The notes under the pieces were generated by a model. The model was not told the origin of the DNA. It made no database searches and was given only the letters and a program-made list of their open reading frames with translations. From Seison nebaliae (taxonomy: Eukaryota; Rotifera; Pararotatoria; Seisonacea; Seisonidae): DNA of 64,000 nt. Location of the stretch: NCBI GenBank assembly GCA_023231475.1, contig JALJEE010000060.1, positions 1-64,000 of the forward strand. The letters run 5' to 3'. The position numbers and the translations under genes were made by a program. This document shows, one piece after another, positions 48,962 through 61,600 of the stretch (position 1 is its first letter; each line of letters opens with the position of its first letter).

Positions 48962-51900
48962 CTAGTCGATCGATTCTATACCAGCACGACATATCGGACA
49001 TGTCGTTGATCCATTCTTGACGAACCATTCTGCCTAAAATATTCATAGAAATTCAAATTAAAATATTTAATCTTTTTTTTTTAAATTAATTACTAACGAC
49101 ACATTCGCTATGTTGTCGATTTTTACATTGTTCACATTGGAAGATCTTTCGAGAACTAATCGTATCGATAACTTCATAACAAATGACACAATTTTCAAAT
49201 TGGAATAAAGTGCCATTGATGGTTTGTTTGATACGATTGACAGTGTCTTCCAATGAATTATTCTCTAGAATAATTCTTTCGATCATATTCCTGATTCCAA
49301 TTTTCCATTTTTTACGATAATCTGTCGTGAATTTTTCGATAATTAATGGCTCTATAAAAACGATAAGAAAAACGATAAATTATTTGGAAATTTGAAAAAT
49401 TATTTAACGATATGGATAATCGAGAGTGGCGGCTAAATCCATTTCGAGATATTTGATGTCGTTGGAAATGTAAACCAGTTCAATTCTCAACGAATCGCCC
49501 AAAATCAAATTGACTTTCATTTGAGCTTCGCCCTCGTTCAATTTCTTCCTAAGATTTGGTAATTTCATTTGAAATTCTCGGAAAATATTAATTCGACATT
49601 TCTTCGTTTGAGATCGAATATATTTATGAACTTGATTATGTGACGTTTTAAAATTCACTAAACATTTCGGCAAATAAACAACGAAATGATTGAACGCCAC
49701 ATCGTATTGTTTGAGACAGATGAATGTGCACAATTTCTCCATTGACGATGATGGAGATTGAGTTGTTTTGAATAAATGTTCGAAATCGAAATCTTTTTGT
49801 ATTTTCCGATTATGATTTGTTGGGAATAGACTGTGAAATTGATAATAATTAACAAGAAAATATTTCATGAATTGTTCGTTGAAAACGTTTAATCGATAAA
49901 ACTGATTTCTTTCCGTTGAAGTGAGATTATTAACAATTCCATTCTGTTTTTGACACAACAATGAAATATTGGAACAAATGATACATTGTTTGAAAATTTG
50001 AGAAAATTTCAAATTTTCTTCCGCATCTTCTATGGAAGAATATGAAAAAAATAGAAGAGATGTTGCGAACACTTCGTCGAATTTGAGAAGAATTCTCAAT
50101 TCTTCTTTCATTTCTTTATCCGACAAATCTTTCTTCAACAATTCCACAATCGATCTTATAACTGAATCGATAGATGATTCCAAAAACATCTTCTTTATCT
50201 CATGTGTCAATTGAATGATCAAATGGAAATTTAGTGAATCGAATTCATCATATTTCTCACCGAAATCCAACCAAATTCCTTCCACTTCACTCCACGTTAT
50301 TTGTGACAAATTCTTCTTTTCTTCCATTAAAAATTCCTCTAAATCCACTAATGTGGTAGCGTTTAATAATTCTCTCATCGTTCCATTAATGAGTGGTAAT
50401 AAATTATTGATTAAGACTACTAAATGGTTGGGAGGATATTCATCAATATAGTTTGTCGTTTCCAACTGAATTATTTTTGAAAATTTATAAAAGAATTTTA
50501 CGAGAAAACTATAAATTTCATGAATGAAATTCTTTCTTGTTACTTCTGACAACTTCTCCAACTCATCTTGATTAACTCCACGAATTGAATGAATTAAAAG
50601 TTCGAAAAAATATTGGAAAACTCCCATCAAATAATATCGTGATGATGGTAATGAAATGTTGTTATGTAAATTATCCAAGATACTTTCCCCATTCATAATA
50701 ATGAAATTGAGGAAGAATATTTGTTGTTTTCGTTCATCAACTAAATTAATTTGTTTAAAATTCATGTGCCATTTGAACATGTGAGGGAAGTGATTGAATT
50801 GATTTCTATAAATTATCGAATTCGATTTCTCTAAATAATCCACGAGAGTTGAGAGGAAATCTTCTTTTAATTCCAATGAAATATCGATGATTTTAACTTC
50901 ATTCTCTTCCACATTCTCATAATTCTTCCCGAAATCTAAACGTAAAAATTTCTTGATTCCATCAAAATGTTCTTCATTGAAATTATTCAAATTTTCAATT
51001 TTCTCCCAACAACTTTCATAATCGAATATCGTCAATCTTTTCAAATAATAAATCGGAATTAAAAGTATTCTCTTATAGAGATAAGTCAATTCCTTCTTTT
51101 TCTCCATCATTAAATTAATATAATCGATCCATCCGAATAATTTGATCGGTTGACGTTTGAAAAAATTTAAAATTTGTCCACATAAACCTTTCGATTTCAA
51201 TCCCATTTTTACATCTGATAAAAAGAGATTGATTAATTCCATCGATTTCTCATCGTTATCAGATGAAGAAATGACGAATAATTGAAGGAAAAAAAATGTC
51301 AATTTATCATAAAGAATTCCGTTCATCATTCTCCAATTATCCGAAGTGAATTCAAAGAAATCATCTTTCAAATAATGAGCAATTAATTGTAATTGAATTA
51401 AATTGATTATTTGATATTTGTCAAATAATTGTCGAATATTATCATCCTTCAAATTCAATTTATATCGATGATCAATCATATGACGACTTTCCTCAATATT
51501 CAAATCATAATGGAATTCATAATCGTTCAAAACACCATTCTTCAACGATGAGAACGGAAGATTATTGAGTGTTGAATTATTCTCTAATAATTGATCGATT
51601 TGACGAAGATAAAATCGTTTCGATGATTTCATATGATAATTTTCTGATTTCCAATAATTTATCAATTTCTCCAGAAATTCCCAAGTACAATCCGAGTAGA
51701 ATATAAGTCCACTAAAGAATGGTATAATGTCAATACGAATAAATGTTTCGAGAACTTCATTCCAAATATTCAATAATTTCTTATCTTCTTTGACATATTG
51801 ATAAATAAATAATCCGATCGATTCATTCGATTCTGATAATTTCTTGTCGTTTCTTATTAAATTCTCACAATTTTCATCTTTTAAACTCTCTAAATAAACT

Positions 51901-54340
51901 CGTAAATAAACTTTCTTCAAATGATCCAATTTGAAGACTTCGTTCGATGAAATTATATCTACCTCATTCAATTTTTTTGAGAAATTTAAACAATTTACAA
52001 AACCATCAAAATCTTCAATTTTTCCATCATTTTTCAAATATTCCTCATATTCTTCTTCAAAATTATCAATCACATAAGACAAATAATATTTTGAAGTATT
52101 ACAACAATCATTCAATAGACACCATAACTTTCCCATATCATTCCAATCGATTTGATTGAAAATGAATTTATTCAATAATTTGATATTCTCAATCGATTCA
52201 ATTCGATTGAAATTATCCGAATTATTCAAATATCTTAACATGATCCCATATAATTTTTCCAAATTCTTCTTCTTCTCACAAAAGTCAATGAAATATTTTA
52301 TCAATTCAAAATAGAATAATAAATTATCTGACGATTTATCTTGTTGTCGTAACCATGTAATCGTTTTATGGAATTGACTCATGAAATTTTTAATTTTCTC
52401 AAAATTTTCCATTCCATCATTTTTGAATAGATTCTTTCCCATTGTCTTTAGATAGTCTTTAAAAATTGAAATATTCTCACCAGAACATTTATAATTTTTG
52501 AAATATTGGAAGCAAAGAGATAGAAAATAAGAGAAAGAATGATCATCATAAATTCCATCAGAATTTCCAATAATCGATTTCATTTCATCGAATAATTTAT
52601 TTCGAATTGAATATTTTCGATTTACGAAATTCGACTCATTAAAGAAGGAGATGATTGATTTAGATGTGCGTAATAAATTCTCATTTAAATCAGCTTCTTT
52701 AAATGACGATTCAAAATTGAAATTTTTATAATTTTCATGAACGAATTCCAAATAATGATCGACATTTCCTGGTTGATAAAGGAGGATTTTATCGAACTCA
52801 CCAAACAGAATCGACAATTCTTCTTTCATCGATAAATTTAATCGTATAAGAAAATCGATAACGACCGATAAGAGAGTTGGATGGAAAGTGTGCATATATT
52901 GTGCATAAATTACCATTAAAATTTTTTCGACGAATTTCAATTTTTTTTTTCTCGTTCCATCATCGATCCAAGTCAAAGTACAAATCATGTTGAGGAATGT
53001 TCGAGTTAAAGTGGCGACGGTTCTTATATCGTCGATATTCCTTATTAATTTCTCCCAATTTTTCAAAAGATGAGAAAAATTCAATTTGAATTCTTCATCG
53101 TTTTCAGTTTTCTCTATAAAATTTGAACTAATTTTTTCTTCTGAAAATTTGATATTCGATCGTTGTTTCCTTATTAGATCGTTCAATAATTGGAAACATC
53201 TTATTTGACATTCGATGACCAGATGTTGAGGAAGAAGGAAATCTTTTGAATTATTTATTGATATTAATTGAATTAATAATTGAAGGAGATATTTGTCAAT
53301 TTCGATACTCTTCTTCAATTCCATTGGAAATTGTAATCGATTGACAATATGAAGAAAATTTAATTGACTTTGAAGGTAATTGATATAAGTCAAATAATTG
53401 AAATGTTTCCGGTTGATGATAAATATCATTTTCTCACAAATATTTCTAATCAATAAATTATTGATATCCTTCAATAAATGATCACCTTTAAAATCATAAA
53501 TTGGATAAGAAACATAATTATCGATAATTTTATATCGATTAATTTCAAGAAGAAGAATCGACGTTATATTTTGAATTATCGTCAATAAATTATATTGTGA
53601 TTCGTCATCATTTCTTTCTTCTAATTGTGATTCTTTCAATAATCGTCTCCATTTGGGTTGATGAAATATTTGGAGAAATTTCGAATAATTTCCACGTATC
53701 AAATCGATGATGGAGAAACCGTTTTGATGGAAAATATCGAAAATTTTTTTCGATGTCATCAACGACATCTCTTTCCGATATCCAGCTACAAACAAACTAT
53801 ATGATTGACATTGGAAGATGTAGAAGAAATGTTCATTCATCTCATTCTTTATGAATTCCATATCCACCTCAAAATGTTTACGATGATAATTTAATAATTG
53901 TAATTCTATTTGAAGAGCTTTCTCTCGTATACCATTTCTTTCATTTGAAGCACAACGACGGAAATAATTCATCCACTCATGAAAGAGAGTTTGGAAGGAT
54001 GTGGATGGATAACTTTCTAATTTTTCTTCGAAATAATCGAATAATTCATTCAAAGCCTTCAATTTTGTCGTTTCATCTTTCTTCAACAAATGACGGAATT
54101 GAATAAGTACATGCTCATCAATCGATAAATTAGAGTGTCGTTCAACATTCTCCATTCTCGTCGAACCAAATCCACCGAACGACAACTGATTATTTCTGTC
54201 ATCATTTCCATGAGATGTTTGTGAGAGAATGGCGGCACGACTACTACTTGCCGGCTGGAAGATGATTTATTATTGCTTTTTTTTTGTCGGAAGAAAATAT
54301 AAACTTTCAAATGACCTTTCACTCTCTGTTTAATAACCAT
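48962..54340 (-). CDS. LTN1: Listerin E3 ubiquitin ligase (LTN1)
   Basis: Four exons: 54305-54340, 49409-54254, 49098-49351, 48962-49033; 1735 aa (human 1766). Listerin is the ribosome quality-control E3 that ubiquitinates nascent chains on stalled 60S subunits. The first exon is only 12 codons; with it the protein begins MVIKQRVKGHLKPASSSRAA, matching the listerin N-terminus KQRTKGNLRPSNSGRAAE of vertebrates. Then LSFGGFG and HLLKKDETTKLKALNELFDY. The long middle is HEAT-like helices, very divergent and Asn/Lys/Ile-rich. The C-terminal RING is intact: CVIC, CEQCKNRQHSEC, CPIC, with the last pair in exon 4. Predicted introns are 50, 57 and 64 nt. The N-terminus, order and RING-at-end architecture make the assignment firm despite a poorly conserved core. 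Confidence 0.92.
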
Positions 54341-54565
54341 ATTTCACTCAAATAAATCCAATTTTCTTTCAAATTTTCAATTTTCATTCAATTTTTATAG
54401 TTCGTTTGAGTTAATGTTGCAAAATTTCAAGCTAATTTTTTTAAACTCAAAATTTAAAAACATTTAAATTAATTCATTAATTTCATTAAGAAGATTTCAC
54501 GATATTTACTTTAATCCTCCAAATCACTATTCAATGATTATCTTATTAATTGTGACATAATTAAA

Positions 54566-55249
54566 TTAATATTGAGAAATGGAACATTTAAGTCTGGCTG
54601 GTAATCGTTTATGGGATTCATCATTCTTATCAATATGAATTTCGAAAACTTCACAAAAACCTTTTCCTTCGTTCGCTGATTTCACTCGTTTATAAATCAT
54701 CGGATACGCCGGTGAATTATAAAGCTTATCCAGGTTTTTGAACCGTTTTTTTGTTTGTCTTTCGTTTAACCATTTGGAGAATGTATTAATCATCTTTATG
54801 GTTTTTATCGATTTCCATAACCTCCTTATTCGTTTAAGAGGACGCTAAAATGAAAAAATTTACGATTTCTTCTGTTGAAAAATTTTTTAAACTTTCTTCT
54901 TCGATAATGTTCTTTTTTCCTCTTCAACAACTTCCTCTACATCTTCACCAATTTGAGACGGAGTTTGAATTAAATGTTCTAAATTTTCCTCTTTCACTTC
55001 CATTTCTTCCATTAAATTATCAATGTGGATGGTAGAAACATCAGGTAAAGGATCTTGTTCCTCTTCCGTCAATTCATCTAAAGACTCGACTTCTTTTATC
55101 GCTTTTACTCGAACTTCAGTGATAACATTCGTAGTGGATGAAAGTACATTCGACTCTTTACTAAATGTGTCACCTCCTCCATTATCATCATTTTTTGACT
55201 GATTATTTTCATCATTTTTTATTACGTCTGATTCGTTTAAACTTTCCAT
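54566..55249 (-). CDS. Unrecognised 211-aa acidic-then-basic protein
   Basis: Two exons, 54893-55249 and 54566-54844, joined across a 48-nt intron (GTTTAA ... TTTTAG) in phase 0. I do not recognise the family. The first 119 residues are acidic (Glu/Asp-rich, for example TEEEQDPLPDVS and EDVEEVVEEEKR) and probably disordered. The second exon opens with a strongly basic block (RPLKRIRRLWKSIK) and then a compact-looking region with KNLDKLYNSPAYPMIYKRVK and GKGFCEVFEIHIDKN. No signal peptide or membrane segment is seen. It lies between the PqaA-like gene and LTN1, all on the minus strand. The charge switch is reminiscent of chromatin or RNA-associated proteins, but that is only composition. Confidence 0.55.
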
Positions 55250-55417
55250 CTTTATATTTCTTTTTTATATAATCAGATTATTCGATTGTTCTTATTCTTA
55301 TAATAGCGCACGATTTTATAAAATTTCTTAAATGGAAAAAACTTCAAATATTTTAATTATATTTTTTAATTTTTTAAATTCCCCATGATATTGAGTATAT
55401 TCGATTGGCAAATGGAA

Positions 55418-57378
55418 TTAAACCAATTTTCCTTGACATTGATATCCGTAACATCCACCGAAAGGAAATTCGTTCGGTAAGATGACGGCTTGAGTTGTAA
55501 ATTCGTAAGTAGCATCTCTTGCTTCGGAAGGAAATGTGAGTTGAATGAAAAATGCTTTGAATCGTCCATTAGTAGGTGCCGTTTCGTTATAACTAAATGA
55601 GGTGGCATTCTAAATTAAAACTATAAATAAATTACACTAAAAAATTCCCAACATTTACTTTTAATGTTTTCTTATGATAAATGATTGGATGTAATATTTG
55701 TTCGCCCGGTTTCCCGAAAGGATCTTGTTGTAATAATCGAAAATCTCTCCTATCAATTAATATGATTTCTTGACAGACTAACAATATCAAACCTTCCATC
55801 ATCTTCAGTTAATGCTGAATATACTGTGATAGTGTCGGGAATACTTTCACATTGTACGTCTATTCTTCCACTTTTCTTATCTTCCGAATAATGAACATTC
55901 CAAGAGAATTTAGGTCGTTTTTCATTCTTCAATTATTATTGAAAAAATTATCAATTAAAAATTAAAATAATAATAAATAAATTTAACTTCCAAAATACTT
56001 TTGTAGAAAGCGTGGAGACTATAAAATAAGCTCATTCGATGTCCAATTAATTCATGTTCACAATTTGCAATAACTCTTTTAAGTTGTCATTTTTTTATGA
56101 TAATTTAATGAGCATTGAAGAATAAAAATTGTATATTCTAATAAATAGAACCTCGTATATTTTTCATATTTCGTAAAATTATTCCAATAATAATATGAGT
56201 CATCAGGTAGAAAGAATTCGTCGGAACTTGTTGAAATAACATAAATAGGAACGGAATATCGATCTCGATAAGCTTATTAAAATTTTATATTTTAAAATGT
56301 TAAAATGAAAATAACAATAAGGATCAATTAAATCCATCATTTTTTCCAATATTGGTGAATCCAAATATTGAGTAATGTTCAATTGCCAATATGGATTGAA
56401 AGCAAATGTCCATCCACCCAACGATCGATAATGATGATGGAGATTCTTTAAAAATTATCGATAATTACAAATTTCTATGGAAAAACAATTAAAAAAAAAA
56501 CTTTAGAGAAATTTAATTCGTCCATCACTATCGGTGCTATACCGATCACTCGTTTATCGACTGCAGCCGTCGTCCATGTAGTCCAACCTCGTTTCGATTC
56601 TCCACAAACAAAAAACTTATCGAGTTTTAAACGATAATCAATTTTTCCTGAAAAATCCGCCACCGTATCCATAGCTCGAACAGCAGCCTTAGTCATTGGG
56701 AATCTGATTAACCATTCAGGTTTACTTCCGTTCATTTCGATATATTTGTACCAAGTGAACGCTATAATCTCATCTTCTGATCTATGCATTTGTAATGGAT
56801 CATCCTATGGAAATTAAAATTTTAATAAATTCCAATATTTTTTTCAAAATTATATTCAACATTAAAAATGATACTTTGGTTGGGAACATTTCTTATGACA
56901 AAAGCCACACTACCAGTACTGAGTGCCATCATACTAATAAATTCATTAAATTTGTCATCCATTTTCGGAACGTAACTATCAAATATTCATAATCCATCAT
57001 AATTCTTAATGAAAAATGGAAATTTATAAACTTTGGATTATTTCCTCCTAAGCCAATGTACATGTAGGCAGTTGTAAAATTTTTAATTTCGTGTGGAATC
57101 GCTATGACCATATCATGGTACCAGATTGATCTCGAACTATCATTTTCTAATAAAATGAAATTTTAAAATTTTTTTATTTCTCAATTTAACAAAGAACCAG
57201 TCAACCATTTTTGTGAAGTCATATTAATGTGATAAGCAGTGAATCCGTCACCATCATATCTCCAAGAAGTGATGATATCGTAAGAATAATTTGGATCAAA
57301 TTTTTTAACGTAATCATCCAATTCATTGGAATGAATTGATGCAAAAAGAATAAAGAAAAATGAAAGAAAAGTTCTCAT
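55418..57378 (-). CDS. Secreted PhoPQ-activated pathogenicity-related (PqaA/AprA-like) alpha/beta hydrolase
   Basis: Ten exons: 57198-57378, 57032-57146, 56861-56975, 56502-56804, 56316-56445, 56152-56272, 55988-56075, 55793-55926, 55659-55749, 55418-55609; 489 aa with all phases closed. The start is the ATG at 57376-57378, giving a clear signal peptide (MRTFLSFFFILFASIHS). Family landmarks: LDDYVKKFDPNYSYDIITSW, AYHINMTSQKWL, LSTGSVAFVIRNVPNQ, FPMTKAAVRAMDTVADF, the nucleophile elbow CGESKRGWTTWTTAAVDKRV (Ser207), MMDLIDPYSYRDR, DEFFLPDDS, and a late His in ANCEHELIGH, giving a plausible Ser-Asp-His triad. The family is named from Salmonella and includes Dictyostelium AprA. Substrate is unknown. 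Several N-x-S/T sites suit a secreted glycoprotein. Many introns and local base use like its neighbours argue against recent bacterial transfer. Confidence 0.87.
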
Positions 57379-57625
57379 CTTTAAAATTTGTATGACAAAT
57401 GAAAATGAAAAGATTTCCAAAAATAATATACTTCCGATATAATTAATGTAAACAAATTATTAGAGATTATTTTTTTCGTTCATAAAGAAAGTTATCTTAT
57501 TTAACAAAATTTTTGAAGGTCAACGAAAGAGATTATTGAAATTGTGATGATATTCATTTTCAATCTGTTTAGATATTTCCGTCTCCTAATCAATCTTTTT
57601 CTAATATGATGCTCGTTCTTTCACC

Positions 57626-58337
57626 TCATCTTTTCATTGGAATCGCATATTTCTCTGACCATTCTCTCGCTGCAAATAAATGAGATTGTGAAATGAATTA
57701 ACAATTCCCAACCAGTTCTCAACGCTTTCTCCTGATTATTCTTCCATTCATTAGCAATTTGAACATCTAACGGATCATCAGCATTCGGTGCACTCATCAA
57801 TGCTTGTATAGCTAATAAAACTGTTCGGATCTGTAGAGCTGGTGTCCATTTATCTAAATAAATTTTAAAATATATTTAAATTCAAAATTAAATAAATTCA
57901 AAAATATTATTATTAGATCGTTCAAGGAAAATTTTGATAAATTGAAAAAAAAAAACCTTTAAGAATGTCGAGACATATTCGACCCAATTTGTCAATATTA
58001 GGATGATAAATTTTAGTAAGGAATCGAACTTTTGGTGGATCCATCGGATATCTTTCTGGAACGAATAATTCTAGTTCGAATTTCCTTTCTTCATATGGAG
58101 TCTATTGAAAATAATGAATTTAATAAGAGAAATGAATAAGGAAATGAGTAACTTGCATGGGTCCGTCTAAAACACATTTAAAGTGTCTCGCATTCTCTTC
58201 TGAAGGGACAGCGACTATACCTTCGATTGGTTCACTCATTAATCTCTGTGTTTCCTAAACATTTCAATTGAATTGAATATGATATTATTGTATTTCGTAC
58301 AAACCCGTACAATTCTCATTCCTAAACCATTTGCCAT
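57626..58337 (-). CDS. UBE2N: Ubiquitin-conjugating enzyme E2 N (Ubc13 / bendless)
   Basis: Five exons: 58305-58337, 58153-58254, 57957-58101, 57713-57853, 57626-57669; 154 aa (human 152). With a Uev partner it builds Lys63-linked ubiquitin chains for DNA-damage tolerance and immune signalling. The whole UBC fold is present: [30 protein letters not shown], the HPN motif in [20 protein letters not shown] with catalytic Cys88, [20 protein letters not shown] and NADDPLD. The last predicted exon gives [18 protein letters not shown], matching the C-terminal helix of Ubc13. Predicted introns are 50, 51, 103 and 43 nt, and all start GTT. Confidence 0.95.
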
Positions 58338-58607
58338 TTTCTTCTATTCGAATGATCGATCGACGAAAAGTAAAACTAATTTGAATAACAATTATGTTTA
58401 GTGTTAAAATTTCCAACGACAACGAAATTCGTGAGAAATAAATAAATTTTTATTCCAAAATATTTTAACGAATTTTTATCTGATATTCTAATTCTATAAA
58501 AATTTATTGAAAATATTATTTTTTAATTGAAATAATTGGCATCAATCTCTTTTATTTCTTTTAATTCGATTTACGTAAATTTTTCAAATTTTTTTTCAAA
58601 AAAACCA

Positions 58608-61600
58608 TCATATTGGAAAATGTTTCTTATGTAACGGTGCCAATCGGATAATTGGTGCTTGCTCCAATTTATGTCGTTGCGCTTCGATGTTTTGAATTCG
58701 AACATATCCTTTCCCTTCATAATAATCGTCGTCAATGAAACCGATTTCGAATGTCATGTTTGTCGTTAAATGTTTCGTTCTTTGTAGATACGTTCTAGTT
58801 GTGTGTTGTATTTGTTGAAATTTCGTCAATTTTTCCGGCTCTATCATCATTGTGGATCGAGGAGCTTTCGCTTTATGTTTCTCGTAAAGATAGTCGATAT
58901 ATTTCTGATCATGTGAGACAGATCTCTGTTTTGTGGCTTTGGAGTCTTTTGTATTTGAGAAGGTTGAAAATCGATTAGTCGTTTCAGATAGCATAGTAGC
59001 TGACATTGATGTAGCCATCGTGACAACTTGTGATGCAGAAAAACCTTCTTGTGCTAATTGACCGTCCGTGTGCACATAATCTTCTAATGATGAATAAGCA
59101 TCATTTCCTTGATGGATGACACTTTCGAATAAATTTATTAGACTTCCACTTCCCAAAACATTATCACATCGTCCCCATTGATTGAGATTTGTAAAATTAA
59201 TATTCTCATCAGGATTGGGAACGGTATTCGGTCGAATTCTTTCGCGACTTGTCGGAGCGACCTAAAAATGAAATTTATTTTTTAAAAAAAAATCATTGAA
59301 TTTTAAACTAGAATTAATATGGAAGCACATTTCTCTGATTCAAAAAATGATTTGAGAATATATTCCATTTGCTCCGTCGTCGTATAACGGACTTCTTCCA
59401 ATTCTAATTCATTTCGATCGAAAATTTGATTCTTATGAACAATCTCTTGCCAATGATTGTTCACTTGGTCAGTGAGTACTTTATTCAAATTCAATTTCTG
59501 TGCGAATAATTGTTGAATCTTTCGTTAAACAAATTATGCATTAATTCTCCTTAATAATAGTGACTTCAGAAAAATATTAACAGATAAAGTAAAGATTTGT
59601 CTCACTTTACCAAACAGGATGTCATTCCGTAAAGATGAAATCGTTTCATCTACCGCTTTCCCCACACCACTTAATCTGAATAAAAATAAAAATTTTTCAA
59701 CAATTTTTAAAAAATTATTTAAATAGAAATAGAAGAAATCGAACAATGTCGGACTGTCTTTATAGATGATGGTAATGGAGAAATGAATACGACCAGCATG
59801 TACAAATATACCGATGTTCATTGTTTGAATAACTAGTTGGAACTTCTTCACTAAATTATCCATCAACGGTTTCCTCATTAGCAGTCGAAGAATTTGGAGA
59901 GCCACAAAATTTTTAATTAATAATCCTCCAATTTGGAAAATTCGATGATAAACCGAATAACAGGAATCTTCATTTGGATTATTAACTCTGATATAATGTG
60001 TGGAACGTTTAGGTATTAGAAAATTTCTCTCCTAATTTTGAAAAGTTTCATAAAACTAAATAAAAATTAAGTGGAACGGGACGTAATCTATTCGAAGGTA
60101 TTGGTGTCCTTTCGAATTCTATTAGGAGGAATTGTAGCAATCTTAATGCTTGCATTGGCAGAATATTTCCTTCAAATAGAACATCCACATAGAATTGAGA
60201 GAGGAAGTCACACATAAAATTGGTGAAAATGTCGAGATTGGCTAAAGGAAGAAATCGTTTTCTTTCAGATAACGGCCAATAGTCGTTTAATAAAACTACG
60301 CATTCCAAATCACTGATAAAAAAAAATAAAAAATTAAGAAAATTATTTGAATAATAAAAAAAATGAATGAATTTTAACCATATCATCAGTTGATAATTCT
60401 GATAACCTTTTTGATATAATTCACTCAGGAGATTCGCTCCATATTCATATTCCTCATACGTAGCAGTGAAGTTAGCTAACTCGGATATGATTTTAAAATA
60501 TAAAACCTAAAAATAATGAGAAAAATTATATAGGAATTTAAAAAATTTTAAAACCGGTAGACTGTCGTTGAAACCACTAAATGTCAGTAAGAGACCAGAT
60601 CGTCTTTGGAGAATTTTACAATGGAGATTACTTGATTGTGCTTGTTGAATGTGTGGTCGAATTCTCTTTCGGAAGATTAGAAAGAAAAGTTCGAACATAC
60701 AAAAACTAAATAGGATATTTTTAGTTCGTCTCTTAAAAAACGAAAATAAACTTCAATGGAGAATCGTAGACAATAGGATGTTGAAAATGAAAACAATAGA
60801 CAGCTTAAATTGAGATGTGAGAAAATTTTAAGTAATTTTAATGAGTGAACCTTTCGGTACTTTATATATACTGTCCTTCACATAATAAGCACGATATCCA
60901 GTTCCTTCTTTTAAGATCACAGGAATGGTACTAGTTTCCACATTCTTCTCATAAATGAAAAAATTGCCCGCTGTATATAATGACTCACCCGGTGGCGAGA
61001 AATCAGGTCTCCGTCCAACGCCTTCCTTATAATCTTGATAAGAATACAAAAATTTCTTTAAAAAAAAATTGAACGAGTCCAAAATTTCCTCCATCTCACC
61101 GGAATATCTGATAATGTTTGTTTATTCTCGAACACTGGTTCCACATCTTCACACGTTCCATCATAATTATATGATTGGAGAGTTACATGAAAAGTATCGG
61201 AAGCCATATGGGCGAGAATGTCGACGATTAAATCTTCGTTACATTCAAATACTAATTGATCACCATCGACGACATTTTGTGTTGGATAACTTTGCATGGA
61301 AATTGCCAAACGTCGAACTTGTTGCAATGGTGTTTCCTTTAAGAAAAATTTCAATTATGAAAATAAATAAAGAATTAACACTTTCCGGAAATCGAAATCG
61401 AGTATCTCTTCTTCGCTTTATTCCTGAAAAAAACGGTTCCAATTCCTCTCTATGATCGGTCAGTGTTTGTAAATACAAAAGTATTGCACCTATCACTTTT
61501 GCCACATTTAATGTGCCTTGGTCGGTGAGTGTTAGAGACACGGAAATAAAACTACTAAGATCATTAGCTAATTGATCTTTAAAATCGATTTCCACACTCA

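Noticed and set aside
60752-61055. In-frame stops in the nardilysin frame after KGSLIKIT suggested a pseudogene
   Set aside because: Introns at 60804-60850 (47 nt) and 60706-60751 (46 nt) remove both stops and give KVPKAVYCFHFQHPIVYDSP, which matches the family.
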